Below are positions 35,181-46,420 of a DNA stretch of 64,000 nucleotides, piece by piece. Positions within the stretch are counted from its first letter, which is position 1, and every line of letters starts with the position of its first letter. The stretch comes from Boesenbergia rotunda (Eukaryota > Streptophyta > Magnoliopsida > Zingiberales > Zingiberaceae). Under the pieces are notes generated by a model that ran no database searches, had not been told where the DNA came from, and saw nothing but the letters and a program-made list of their open reading frames with translations. The stretch covers positions 163,809 to 227,808 of the forward strand of contig JAGFNQ010007665.1 of the NCBI GenBank assembly GCA_024364735.1, in the 5' to 3' direction. The position numbers and the translations under genes were made by a program.

Positions 35181-35400
35181 AGTTTATATAGAGGGAACTC
35201 GGGTGCCTGAGTTGGATTTAGGGCACCTGAATACCAGGCGCCTTAGTTGACTAGGACACCCTGGTCAGTGATTTCGCCCCTGGTTTTCAAAAAAATAGGG
35301 GCAAGTTTCAAGAACATGCATGAAGTCATGTGCCAGAATCTTCGATTTGCGATCAGGCGCCTGAGTAGGATTCAGGCGCCTGAATTGGGTTTTAGGGCTC
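35181..35400 (-). promoter_or_regulatory. Putative internal promoter of the S2 envelope-like frame
   Basis: The minus strand reads TATATAAACT (35190-35181), about 140 bp upstream of the ATG. Further upstream come copies of the palindrome CAGGCGCCTG (35354-35363 and 35373-35382; variants near 35235). The same palindrome occurs in the S2 LTR just upstream of a TATATATA box (38725-38800). Between TATA and ATG lies a CT-rich, leader-like stretch. Confidence 0.6.
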
Positions 35401-36689
35401 AGTGAGAGTTTTGTCAACGTTTGAGTTAAAAGCAATTTTAACTGGTTGAGATAGAGAGATTTAAAAAAGATGGAAAAAAAATTTTGAATAGAATTTGAGT
35501 TTAAAAAAATAGGTTAAATAGAAATTTTGAAAAAAAAATTGGTGGAAGAGTTAAACAATTTTTTTTAAAAAAAAAGTTAAGTGAAAAAGAAATTTTTAGA
35601 AAAAAAATTAAGTTAAAAAACATTAGAAAAAAATTAAGTTAAACAGAAATTTTGAAAAAGAAATTTTTGGAAGAAGAGTTAAATAGATTTTTTTTAAAAA
35701 AAAATGTTAAGTGAAAAAGAAATTTTTAGAAACAAAATTAAGTGAAAAAGAAATTTTTCGAAACAGAATTAAGTGAATAGAAAATTTGACAAGCACAAAC
35801 AAATCTTAATTCATTTTAGTTTGGGCTAACGAACTTAGTGACAAGTTGGTTTACCTGCTTCAATTGGTTGGGTTTGATTTATTTTAAGTTCTAAACTTCT
35901 CAACCATTTCTAAGTGACAAGGCAGGGATCCTTATTTATTTTATGAGATAATTTCAATTTTATCTTGAAGTTAGGTTGAATCTAAGATATGATTGAAACT
36001 TGAGTTAGATTCAGATTTAAGAATTAGTAATTTAGAAATATATTTCAATAATTGGCTTCCAGGTCTTGGCGAGGCACAGAGGCCTTCTTTGGCCTTAGCT
36101 TTATTAGATCAACAATCCTTTACTAGACAAGGCCGCATAATGAAATAATATTTTTAAATTCCTCGTTCAGAAATCCTGGTCTAACTAGTCGAGGATGTGG
36201 CGAGGTAGCTTCGGCTAGTTCTACCGGACTAAGAAGATCAAATAGGAGACGTCTTCTCTTACTTGACTCCCCAGACGCCTTTCCTAACGTACTATCAGCT
36301 TGTACTAGGTTGTGCAAGTTTCACTCAGATCTGGTCCTTCACTAACCATTTCTAATCCTAAGCAAAGATAATAAAGAAAATAAACAAACATCATATAAGG
36401 TATTCAATAAAAGCTACCTACCACATGAATAGTCTTTTTATTTGCTCCCCTTGGATCATATCCTCAATATTGTCTATTTAAATAATGGATATAAACCTTA
36501 GGGACCCAATATTGATTTGGTCCAGTTTGATTAGTCAAGCTTAATTTGGGGACCTATGCTTGGACTCGGGTGCTAGGGCGGTTCACTACTGAATAATAAG
36601 ACCTAAATCGCGAATTGGTCTTAAATCCAATTCTGAATCGATTTAGAACAAACTTCTGTTTTCCAAGAATCGGATCAAGATTCCTGGAA
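35401..36689 (-). other. Degenerate S2 region between gag and envelope-like frame
   Basis: 35440-35780 is A/T-rich with imperfectly repeated words such as GAAAAAGAAATTTTT. 35780-36690 has no recognisable pol. One 64-codon open stretch (36123-36317, minus; ESSKRRRLLFDLLSP) is not recognised and may be chance. The WVPK-type end of Sirevirus Gag may lie near 36500. Confidence 0.55.
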
Positions 36690-38042
36690 CCCAGTGTAAA
36701 TTGTTCCAAATTTGCTTTGAGTTCTTTGACTTGAGCTTTCAGAGGGAAATTCTCTTCCTCAAGTCTTTGGACTTGAGTTGAGGTTTCTTCTTAAACTTGC
36801 TCAGTCAAAAAACTCGAGCTAGTCTCTTCCTTAAGGAGTTTTACCTCCTCTCGGAGAGACATGACCCGGTCATGAGACTTAGCCAGTTTGCGAGATAGAT
36901 AAGAAATAAGATTATAAAGATCCGATTCAGAATAACCTGTTACCTTGAGTTAGCCTGTTTCTGACAGTGAGATGGTTCCGTGCTCTGTTTCTTCTTCCGA
37001 TTCGGAGTCGATGCCGATCTCATCTTGGGTCATTTACATGAGGAGGTTGGAGTTCGTAGGTTCATCCTCCTCTGATTCCGAAGACGAATCGTCCCAGGTT
37101 GCTTGCAACACCTTCTTCCTCCGTTGCATTTTTTGTCTCTTTTGCGTTTGGGCATTCAGATTTGAAGTGCCCCTTCATTCCACACCCATAACAAGTGATG
37201 CCCGCCTTGTTCTTTGATCCAGCCGGATTGTCCTTTGACTGTCCCATCTTCTTCTTCTTTTGAGCTTTTTGAGCTTTGAACAACTTCCGAACGACATTCA
37301 CATGCTTCGCAAGTTCTTCTTCTTCCGATTCCGAGTCAAAATTCAGTTCTGGTTCTGGTGCCTTCTTCTTGATTTTTCCTGCAATTAAAGCTACATCTTC
37401 CTCTGCAAGTGCACCGTTAATCTGCTCATATAATTCAAATTCAAAAAATAGTTCCTTTAATTTTATTTTAGATAAATCCTTAGAAACATTGTAAGCATCG
37501 ACCATCGATGCCCACAGTGAGTTTCTAGGGAATGAGTTCAAGGTATACATGATCAGATCCCTATTTTCAATTGTGTGCCTGATGATGTGGAGCTTGCTCA
37601 TGATTTCTTTTATCTAGGCATGCAGTTGGGAAGCAGTTTCTCTGTCCTACATATTTAAATTATACAATTTATTAAATAATAAATCTCGACGACTTACCTT
37701 GGTGTCGGATGTTCCTTCGTAGAGTTTTATCAGCATGTTCCATAATTCTATGGCGCTGCTGAAAGGACCGATGTAGTTCAACTCCTCCTTTATAAGTCCA
37801 CATTGGAGAGTCTGTGTCATTTTTGCATTAGCTTCAATTCTTCTCATGGCAGATGTTTCCCATTTGTCATAGCTCAGCACCGTCCCTTGCTCGTCTCTTG
37901 GAAGATCGAATCCGGTTTGGATTATGATCCACATGTCCACATTAGTTTCCAGGTGGACTTCTATCCGGCTCTACCAATAACTGAAATCATCCCTAGAGAA
38001 GAGAGGGGGGCGAGCAGTACTGTATCCCTCTTGCATGGCCAT
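36690..38042 (-). pseudogene. S2 gag (Sirevirus-type), broken
   Basis: Starts at ATG 38042 (MAMQEGYSTARPPLFS), equivalent to the S1 start. A TAG follows about 23 codons in, and further stops lie near 37640 and 37603. Conserved blocks in order: ELWNMLIKLYEGTSDTKVS, ENRDLIMYTLNSFPRN (compare ENRDLVRYVLKSFPRN in S1), and the CCHC knuckle CYGCGMKGHFKSEC at about 37170-37210. After 37060 the frame is lost in places, but the tail LKAQVKELKANLEQFTLGS near 36720-36790 matches the S1 coiled-coil end LKNILEKFTTSSKTLD. No protease follows. Confidence 0.85.
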
Positions 38043-38281
38043 TAAGAAAGAAGAGAATGAATCGACGGCTTGCAAAACCACAAACAATCAAATGTACCAA
38101 GACTTTTGTCTTGGATTAGCAGTGCGGGATAAAAAGAAAAATACGCTCGAGTGGTGATTGCACCATTCTCAAGTCCAAAAAAAAATATGATCGAAAATGA
38201 AAAAAGATTTTAGGAGAATGAGTGAGAAAAAAAATCCAAAATATACTCAAGTGGTGGTTTCACCTGAATTGAGCAGCCCCC

Positions 38282-38293
38282 GCTTTGATACCA
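38282..38293 (-). promoter_or_regulatory. S2 primer-binding site
   Basis: TGGTATCAAAGC on the minus strand next to LTR-A, one mismatch from the TGGTATCAGAGC of the other elements here. Confidence 0.8.
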
Positions 38294-38295
38294 AT

Positions 38296-39310
38296 TATAG
38301 GATCGAAATAGAGGGATAGAGGGGGTGAATATCTCTTTAAGAAAATTCTTTAGATTTCTGAATAATCGAGTACACAGCGGAAGTATAAGAGTAAGTGTGG
38401 AACAAGAGACAGAGGAAAATCAAATCACAACACGCTAACGCAAGTTAGTTTTACTTGCATCGGAGTCTTGATCGGCTCCAACTGCAAGGCACACGATCGT
38501 TGATCATTTACTTTGGAAAATTCACTATGATCAGAAGAATGTACAGTTTACAAAACTTAAGTGTACAAAAAGAAAAACAAGTATACTGACTCCTTTGAAT
38601 GACTTGAAAATCTTCGCTTGGAGAGACAGACTGCGTTTCGGCATTGTCAGAGCTTTGATCGCGCAACACATAGGAGAACAGAATGAACACAGAATGTTTT
38701 TTCTTTTTTTGATGTGTTGCTCTCGACCCCTATATATATTAGTCATTCAGGCGCCTGAAAGGCCATTCAGGCGCCCTAGTCGCAGCGTCTCAGGCGACAA
38801 TTCTATCCGCTACGCAGTAAAACATTATCCTGGCTTAGGCACCCTAGTCCCTTTCAGGGGTCTGAGTGCTATCGTGGCTCCTCCACCTAGCACTCGTCAC
38901 GTAAGCTTGACCGTTGCGACAGCTCAACCACCCACTACCAGCTCCCAGGCGCTTGAGTCCCATTTAGGCACCCTAGTCCAACTGGTTCAACCTTTTCAGT
39001 TGCAACAAGATTTAGTTCAACAATAATATAAATATAATTAAAGTATGCATGGATTACAGCCAGTGCTGTCTTGGTCCTGACTTTTAGGTATCAACTGAAA
39101 CCCTAGGTTAGACCGACGCCTACTATTCCCTCCTCGGGGAACGCACCCTCACCTACTCCTCTCAAGAGAGTGTACCTGCTGCCATCCGGAACCTTCGGTT
39201 GGACTTTTGCTCGGCCTCTGAGGACCCGGAACTTGACGACGTTCGACCTTGACCTGTCTCGACTCCTGTCCACAATCCCCGCTTGACACAGTCTTCTGCT
39301 CGGTACTCCG
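38296..39310 (-). repeat. S2 5' LTR (LTR-A), left part
   Basis: It begins TATAGGATCG where the related LTR-B has TGTAGGATCG, so the terminal CA of the sense strand is mutated to TA. It contains CAGGCGCC palindromes (38750-38780 and variants near 38950) and a TATATATA box (38733-38741) placed just downstream of them in the sense direction. It is interrupted by the C2 element at CTCCG and resumes at 51578. The net length is about 1232 bp. Confidence 0.85.
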
Positions 39311-41453
39311 TGTTGGGACCGGGTGCATGTTGACAAGGATACGGGTTCGTAAATTTTAAAATATCTACGTGCAGCGGAAGAATTTGCATAAATAATTTCT
39401 CAAATTATTTTTTAACCACGTATCTAGCATGCGACCTTATGATGTGTGGACATGATCATAAATTAAAATTTTGCAGAAAAAGTAAACTAACTTACTTTGT
39501 ACCTCGCATAACTCGAAGAAAGGGATGAGATCCAACCGTAGCGTCCCTTGGAAGCTCCGCCTCTATTCGCGTCCACGCCGAGTTCTCTTCGGGATGACTT
39601 CGCAAAGTCACGAGTTTTGTGCCGACGAGAACTACTAGATTCTCCAAAAGCACAACTAGAACATCAAGAGAGAGAGAAAGGAAACTAACCCTCCATGCTT
39701 GTTTTGTTGAATTGCAAAATTGCAATTCTTTACAATCTCATGCATGCACCGCGCCGCACCCATGCATGAAGAAAAAATAGCAGAAGCTATTTTCGGTGCA
39801 GGCTTCATGCATGGAGAAAAATTTTGGCTCTGCATGGAAAAAGAAATTAGCGCCGTCTTCATGCATGGGAGAAAAACAGCAGAAGCTATTTTCGGCTTGG
39901 ATAAAATCATGGAGAAGGCTCGCTGTCGTGGCTGGGAGAAACTCATGGAGAAGGTGGGCTGCCGCCTTGCCTTGGAGAAAATCCACTGCAACTTCTCACC
40001 ACCACCATCTTCAAGGATGTCGGCGCCGGCCCTAGGAGGTCTAGGTTGGGCGCCGACCCTAAGGGGAAGAGAGAGGGAGAGAATAAGAGAGAGAGGGAGA
40101 GGGAGCTACTAATCTCTTGATTACTCAATTGATTGGAATTCAAGGCTTGCCTTTGGTTCCTTTATATAGTAGCCTCTCCCTTGCCAAGTCTCTCTTTTAA
40201 CGGAATTAACGGAATTAGTTTTCATAAGAAATTTATCTTATAAATTCTCTTATGAATTATTCCGTTTAAACCAAATTTTATTATAACTAACTTTATAATA
40301 AAACAAATTCATCTCTCCTTTAATTATGGAATAAATTTTACAAGAAATTTATAAACTTTCTTATTATGGAAAAATCAATTCATAATTGATTTTATAAAAT
40401 TAAAATAAACCATTCCATGGATCATTTTAATTTCCATAAAAAGAATAAATTTCTATAAATTTCTTTATATAAATTTCTTTATACAAATTTATTTATCCAT
40501 AATTTATAAAACAAATCGTGCTAGATTTATTTTATTAATTAAACCAAATAAATTGGTTTCTCCCCAAGTGGTGGTCGGCCAAACCAAAGAGGGTGGGCAC
40601 CCTCTTTGGCCGGCCAAACCGAGCCGAACCCATCGCGAATTAAACTCATTTAATCCGCCCAATAAGCCTTCAAAAGACTTAGCCATTTTTAGCTTCCGTT
40701 GCGCCTCTGATTAACTCAGATTCGACTTATTTCTCTTGATTGGAAAATCCAATTTTCAACTCGTTTTAAATCCCTCGGATTACTCGTAGTGCATGTGACT
40801 AAATAGGCTTTCGATTTATGTTGGCCGTCTATAATCAACCAATTATAGAACGATCATGAGTGGCATCTAGTAGTACATCATGACCCCCAATTAATCGAAA
40901 GATCAACGGTTGACCTCAGAAGTAATTCTGAAACCCTTCAGCAGCTCTAATGAATCGTGCCCCATTCCCTTCACCATCTTATACCCACTTGGTTCTGGAC
41001 ATGGTCTGTGTGTGTCAGTCTCCACTAGGCTGACTACGTCACACCTAGCCCAAGTAGTGTCTTTCTCGTCCTTTGGATTTCTAATTACTCTCATGTATTT
41101 AAGAGACTCATACTCTAAACATGATATGCTCTGGCCAGAGGCTTTGAGTAATAATCCGACGATAGGCCTGGGTATACATCTCCTCGCAAGGAGTGGTAAA
41201 TCCTTTGTAGGCGGTTCAAACATCTTTGGGTACTTCGGCTTATACCCAATCATCCTGGGTCCACACCTCCTTGGAGATGCTTGACTAAGATGTTAAAGTA
41301 TAAGTCTCCATGACCAAGATGACTTGAACACCGCAAGTCAAAGGAACATCGCACTTAAGCTGCAGTAAGAACTTCATTGACATATCCGTATGTAGATTAC
41401 CATATGAAGTTTTACAGCTAGTCACTCCAATGAACTAGTTCCCTTAACTAGCA

Positions 41454-43448
41454 TGTAACGCCCCAAAATTTCCATTTTAAGTCCTTATAGTCCTTAAAAT
41501 TAGTTAAAAATGTTTTAGAAATATTCTAGATATTTTTAGGAATTTTTAGAATATTTTTATGGAATTTTCCGAGTCCGTTTAGTATTTTTAAAAAAAGAAA
41601 AACTTTAAAGGGCAGCAGGGGGGTTTGAACTCGCGACCACAAGAGGAGCAAGCCCTTAAGGGCGCGCAAGTGACCGACTAGGCTAGGATATCAAGCACAA
41701 CAAAAAGTGGAGAGAAATAATTTTATAGAGTAGTTAAGTTTTTTCATGAAGAGGTATTTAAACCCCGCTTAAGTCGCGTGAAACCCTTGGAGGAGAATTT
41801 TCGGCTGCGTGCGAGAAGGGGGCGAGGGAGGGGCGGCGAAAACAAAAGGGAACCTAGGTTTTCTTTCCTCCTCTCCTCTCCTAAGGGGCGCCGGCTAAGG
41901 GAATCTCAAGGGGGTCGGAGCGTTTCGTTCGTCTCGACGAGAAGAACACGTAGGCGCGGACGGTTCATAGAGATCTCAAGTTTCACCCGAGCCCTAGTCG
42001 TCTAATTTCGGTTGTAAGTCCAAGAAATCAAGGTAAGTACTGCTCACCTGCAGTAAGAGGCGGTTTTCCGCAAGAATTTTCCCTTAAAAGTTTTAAAGGA
42101 GATATTTACTTTTAGTTAAGATGTTGCATGTGATCTTAGTTCATTATATGCTTATATATATTTGATAGAGTACCCTATGTGAGTTTAGGGTCTAAGAAAT
42201 CTATAAGAAAAGAAAAGAAAGATAAAGAAAAAGAAAAGAGAAGGCCAAGGCCTTACGAAATCCCCAAAAGTCAAGACTTAGGGATTTGGGCACACAAGGT
42301 GTTCGATAAAATGCCAAGGCATTTAAAGATAAGAAAGAAAAGAAAGAAAAGCTATTTTATTTTCTAAGGTCAGTACCCGGCGTCCAAGGGCGTCGTTAAA
42401 GAAATCCAGGTGTCCAATTCCAAGGTCTTGGCCCTGGTAGACCAAGGTCTGCTCTATTAGGATTGGCGGCTCGCTACCCCAACCTTTTAGGGAACGCGCA
42501 TAAGATGATACTTACGTCTTAAGTGGATCCAAGTGAGTTATTATTTTCAAGTATATGCTTTAGCAAAGTTTTTCTAAAGTTTAAGGAAATTTTCTAAAAG
42601 TTAAAGAAAGATTTAAAGTTAAAGAATTGCTAAAGTTTCAAGTTAAGCCAAGAAAAAGTGAGTTAAAACTTATTAATGCTTGAGTATACATGTTTTGAGT
42701 TATACATGTTTTAGTGTTTCTTTTAAGCATAAAAGTATCTCATGTGTTTTCACATTGTTTAAAAAGCATGCTTGCACATTTCGTGATTTTGTGAGCTAGA
42801 TAGTACTTGCTAAGCTTTATGCTTATTAGTTGCATTTCCTCTTACTGTAGGTGAAGGTAAAGGCAAGCAATTCTGAAGGAAGGCGACGAGGCGGTGCTGA
42901 GTGACGTGTGTGTGGTGGCTGACCTTGGAGAGATCCTTGGGACAAGATGAATAAAAGACTTAAAGTGCATTTGTTACAGATTCTTAGTTTAAGTTAAATC
43001 ACATAGAATTTATCCAAGTATTTGCGTTTTAGATATTCTGCAAGTCTGAAAAACCACGAGTAAAGATTACATGTCATTCTATTTAGTACGCGTATCCTTA
43101 TGATTGTATTGGGTGAGTATGAGCATGAGTAGTTTTGAATATCGGTACTTTGATAGAGCTATTTGATGCATGTGCCAAGATGTTGTTAGTCTCCTTTGGA
43201 ATTAAGCTTTTTATTGCTTTAAATATGCTTAGAAAAGCTGCGTTCATATTCCATAATGCTTTAGTAATATTATAGAACCTTGTGTGATGAGTTTAAATGC
43301 ATGACTATTAAAGTTAGAATATCATTCTTAGATAGATTTAAATACAAAAAAAAGGATAAAGAAAGTTCCGCATTTTTAGTCGTTGCATTAGAGTCAAGAA
43401 GTAGACAAAGTAACGGTCCGTCTAAAGTAGAGAAGGCGGGTCGCTACA
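41454..43448 (+). mobile_element. Solo LTR of family G2 (probable Ty3-type)
   Basis: TGTAACGCCCC to GGTCGCTACA, 1995 bp, target duplication TAGCA (41449-41453 and 43449-43453). The uninterrupted site is present in the partner LTR near 51222. The TGTAACGCCCC start is common in plant Ty3 LTRs. The orientation is inferred from that start. No internal proteins are present. It includes a tRNA-like stretch at 41608-41695. Confidence 0.9.
41608..41695 (-). repeat. tRNA-like (A/B box) module in the G2 LTR
   Basis: On the minus strand, TAGCCTAGTCGG resembles a pol III A box, and GCGAGTTCAAACCC about 50 bases later resembles a B box. I could not fold a full cloverleaf. It may be a tRNA-derived SINE remnant or a chance match in the LTR. 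Confidence 0.35.
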
Positions 43449-43802
43449 TAGCATCCATGTTTATCTCCGGACATCCCAATGTCACCAGCCAGTGAGAATC
43501 AGCTGATTAGAGAATAACCCATGCTAGTCTCAACAGAATTGATAGTGTCCGTTTTTATCAATTCATCGACTAGGGATATTTTCAATACTTCACAATTGCA
43601 CATGTAGAGATAATCACTAGTTGTGATCCCATCACAAATTCTCTTATGCTGTGAATTGTATTGCGGACATTCAGTAGATGAGTTTAAGATCCCAATCAAA
43701 TACACAAACATGTATACTCAAATAGTGAATTATCATTTATTAAAATAAATGTTTACAATCATAAGGCGATTGCCTTAGGACACTTCTCTCATATCACTAA
43801 CA

Positions 43803-43813
43803 AACTCCCACTT
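43803..43813 (-). promoter_or_regulatory. C2 polypurine tract
   Basis: AAGTGGGAGTT on the minus strand, immediately before the 3' LTR. Only one such tract is seen, unlike S1 and S3. Confidence 0.8.
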
Positions 43814-43822
43814 GGCCTAATG

Positions 43823-45340
43823 TCAATAGCTACGATATCCAATACCACAGGCTCTAACATGACCCTCAAACTTGCTCTAAGGCAAGGCCTTAGTTAAAGG
43901 ATCCGCTAAATTCCTTTCAGTTGGAATTTTCTCAATTTGTATGTCATTCCTACTTATAATCTCTCTGATCAGATGATAGCGGCGAAGCACGTGTTTGGAT
44001 CGCTGATGAGACCTTGGTTCCTTTGCTTGTGCAATAGCTCCATTGTTGTCGCAATAAACCGGTATTGCTTCATCAATGGTTGGAACCACATCAAGTTCTG
44101 AGACAAACTTCTTGATCCAGACTGCTTCCTTTGCTGCTTCCGAAGCTGCGATATATTCTGCTTCCGTGGTAGAATCCGCTACGGTGTCTTGTTTGGAACT
44201 TTTCCAACTTACTGCGCCTCCATCCAAAGTAAATACGTATCCAGACTGCGATTTGGAGTCATTCTTATCTGTCTTGAAACTGGCATCTGTATACCCACGT
44301 ATTACCATATCTCCTTCTCCATATATTAGGAACACATCCTTAGTGTTTCTTAAGTACTTGAGGATTGTCTTGACAGCCGCCCAATGATCCATTCCTGGAT
44401 CCAACTGGTATCTGCTTGTGACACTCAAAGCATACGATACATCGGGCCTTGTACATAACATAGCATACATGATAGATCCTATCGCGGATGCATAAGGAAT
44501 CTTATTCATGCAAATCCTCTCGTCTTCTGTGCGCGGACACATAGACTTTGAAAGGTTGATCCCATGCCTGATGGGAAGGTAACCTTTCTTGGATTCCGAC
44601 ATGCTAAACCTTTTTAGCACTCGGTCTATATACGTAGACTGCGAAAGACCAAGCAACCGTTTTGATCTATCTCTATAGATTCTAATCCCAAGGATGTAGG
44701 TTGCTTCTCCCAGGTCTTTCATGGAGAAAGTTTTGGACAACCAAATTTTAACTGTCTGTAAAACTGATATATCGTTTCCTATAAGTAATATGTCATCGAC
44801 ATATAATATTAGGAATACGACTGCACTCCCACTAACCTTCTTGTACACACAAGGTTCGTCAGGATTTTGTGAGAAATCAAACTCTTTGATTGTCTCATCA
44901 AAACGGATGTTCCAGCTCCTAGATGCTTGCTTCAGTCCATATATGGATCGTCGAAGCTTGCATACTTTGGTTTTATCAACCAATGTGAAACCTTCAGGTT
45001 GTATCATGTATACATCCTCAAGTAGGTTTCCATTAAGGAAAACTGTTTTCACATCCATTTGCCATATCTCATAATCATAATGAGCTGCTATGGCTAGGAG
45101 CATCCGAATGGATTTAAGCATAGCTACTGGCGAATAGGTTTCGTCATAATCAATTCCTTGTTTCTGACGATATCCTTTTGCCACTAATCTAGCCTTAAAG
45201 GTAACAACATTACCTTCCATGTCGGTTTTCTTCTTGAAAACCCACTTGCACCCTATGGGCTTAATCCCTTCAGGTGGGTTAATCAATTCCCATACTTGAT
45301 TTTTGTACATGGAATCCATTTCCGACTTCATGGCTTCAAG
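43823..45340 (-). pseudogene. C2 pol, RT and RNase H
   Basis: A 484-residue frame from MKSEMDSMYKNQVWELINPP contains WVFKKKTDMEGN, DYDETYSPVAMLKSIRMLL, WQMDVKTVFLNG, the active-site box ILYVDDILLIGN (intact, about 44792-44803), then RNase H with GYTDASFKTD, STTEAEYIAASEA, CDNNGAIAQAKEPRSHQRSK and ADPLTKALP. It is separated from the integrase by a TGA where TGG (Trp) is expected (DK-stop-LEAM). Near the end, TAG replaces an expected CAG after ALP; FEGHVRACGIGYRSY then runs to the natural TGA at 43823-43825. These are C-to-T or G-to-A changes, so the enzyme domains themselves look well preserved. Confidence 0.9.
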
Positions 45341-46420
45341 TCATTTATCCCTTTCTGAACTTTTCAGAACATCTTCATAACTGATAGGTTCATCATCGCT
45401 TATGAGTAACACGTCGTTCGATTCACTTATGAGAAATCCGTATCTCTCTGGAATATTGCGTGTCCTATCAGACCTACGAAGAGGTGGTGTTGTTTTAGGT
45501 TCAACTGATAGCTCATCATTATGAGTTATTAGTTGTTGGTCTTGACTAGGTGTCTCTGTAATGTCTATTGGAGTTTCTTGAACTTCATCAAGTTCAATGC
45601 CACTCCCACTGTTTTCTTGTAAAAGAAATTCTTTTTCCAGAAATACAGCATGCCTTGAAACAAACACCTTTTGTTCCAAGGGATGATAGAATTGGTAACC
45701 CTTCATTTCCTTAGGGTATCCAATAAATAGACATTTATCAGACTTAGCATCCAATTTGTTTGATATAGTCCGCTTCACATAAGCAGGACAACCCCATATC
45801 TTAAGGTGAGTTAAGTGAGGTTTCTTACTATTCCATGTCTCATATGGAGTAGTAGAGACTACCTTGGTCGGGACTCTGTTTAGCAAGTAAACAGTTGTCT
45901 TAAGTGCATAGCCCCAAAAGGATTTTGGAAGAGTTGCATGATTCATCATCGACCTAACCATGTCCATTAAGGTTCGGTTACGCCTCTCAGATACACCATT
46001 ATGCTGTGGTGTATACGGCGGAGTCCATTGGGACAATATCCCATTGTCCCTAAGATAATCTTGAAACTCTTGACTTAAGTATTCACCACCCCGATCGGAT
46101 CGAAGTATCTTAATACTTTTGCCAAGCTGTTTCTCTACTTCATTTCTGAACTCTTTGAATTTCTCAAAAGCTTCAGATTTGTGTTTTATCAAGAACACAT
46201 ACCCGAATCATGAGTGATCATCGATAAAGGTGATGAAGTAGCTATAGCCTCCTTGTGCAAGAGTTGACATTGGTCCACATACATCAGTATGTATTAGACC
46301 AAGCAATTCTCCCACTGGATTACCTTTTTCAGAAAAGGGTAATTTGGCCATCTTGCCTTTTAAGCATGATTCGTATGTATCAAATGAACCGGGTTCAAAT
46401 GATTCCAAAATTCCACATCG
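45341..46420 (-). pseudogene. C2 pol, integrase
   Basis: The segment from CGILESFEPGSFDTYESC through GLIHTDVCGPM carries the end of the pre-integrase finger and the first catalytic Asp (HTD). FITFIDDHS is followed by a TGA (46208-46210) where CGA is expected, then FEKFKEFRNEVEKQLGKSIK, ILRSDRGGEYLS (second Asp) and NGVSERRNRTLMDMVRSMM (Glu). The D, D and E residues are all present. The chromodomain-free tail and hinge run to SYEDVLKSSERDK. One early TGA and the TGA at the RT join are the only breaks seen in this part, besides the frameshift near 46420. Confidence 0.88.

Larger units (their letters stand above)
39311..43802 (-). repeat. C2 3' LTR, interrupted by the G2 solo LTR
   Basis: TGTTGGGACC to ATCACTAACA. 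Removing 1995 bp plus a 5-bp duplication leaves 2492 bp, exactly as in the partner. The segment 39700-39960 holds repeated CATGCATG and AATAGCAGAAGCTATT words that are not present in the C2 LTRs at 1081 and 16292, which marks a subfamily. The frames read across it are not genes. Confidence 0.9.

Noticed and set aside
36123..36317. Remnant of S2 pol
   Set aside because: No protease, integrase, RT or RNase H motif; the 64 codons match nothing I can name.
39720..40112. 130-codon open frame in the C2 LTR as a gene
   Set aside because: It lies in repeated LTR sequence, is open on both strands, and owes its length to the repeats.
41608..41695. A functional tRNA gene on the minus strand
   Set aside because: Box-like motifs are present, but I could not build acceptor, D, anticodon and T stems together; kept only as a tRNA-like module.
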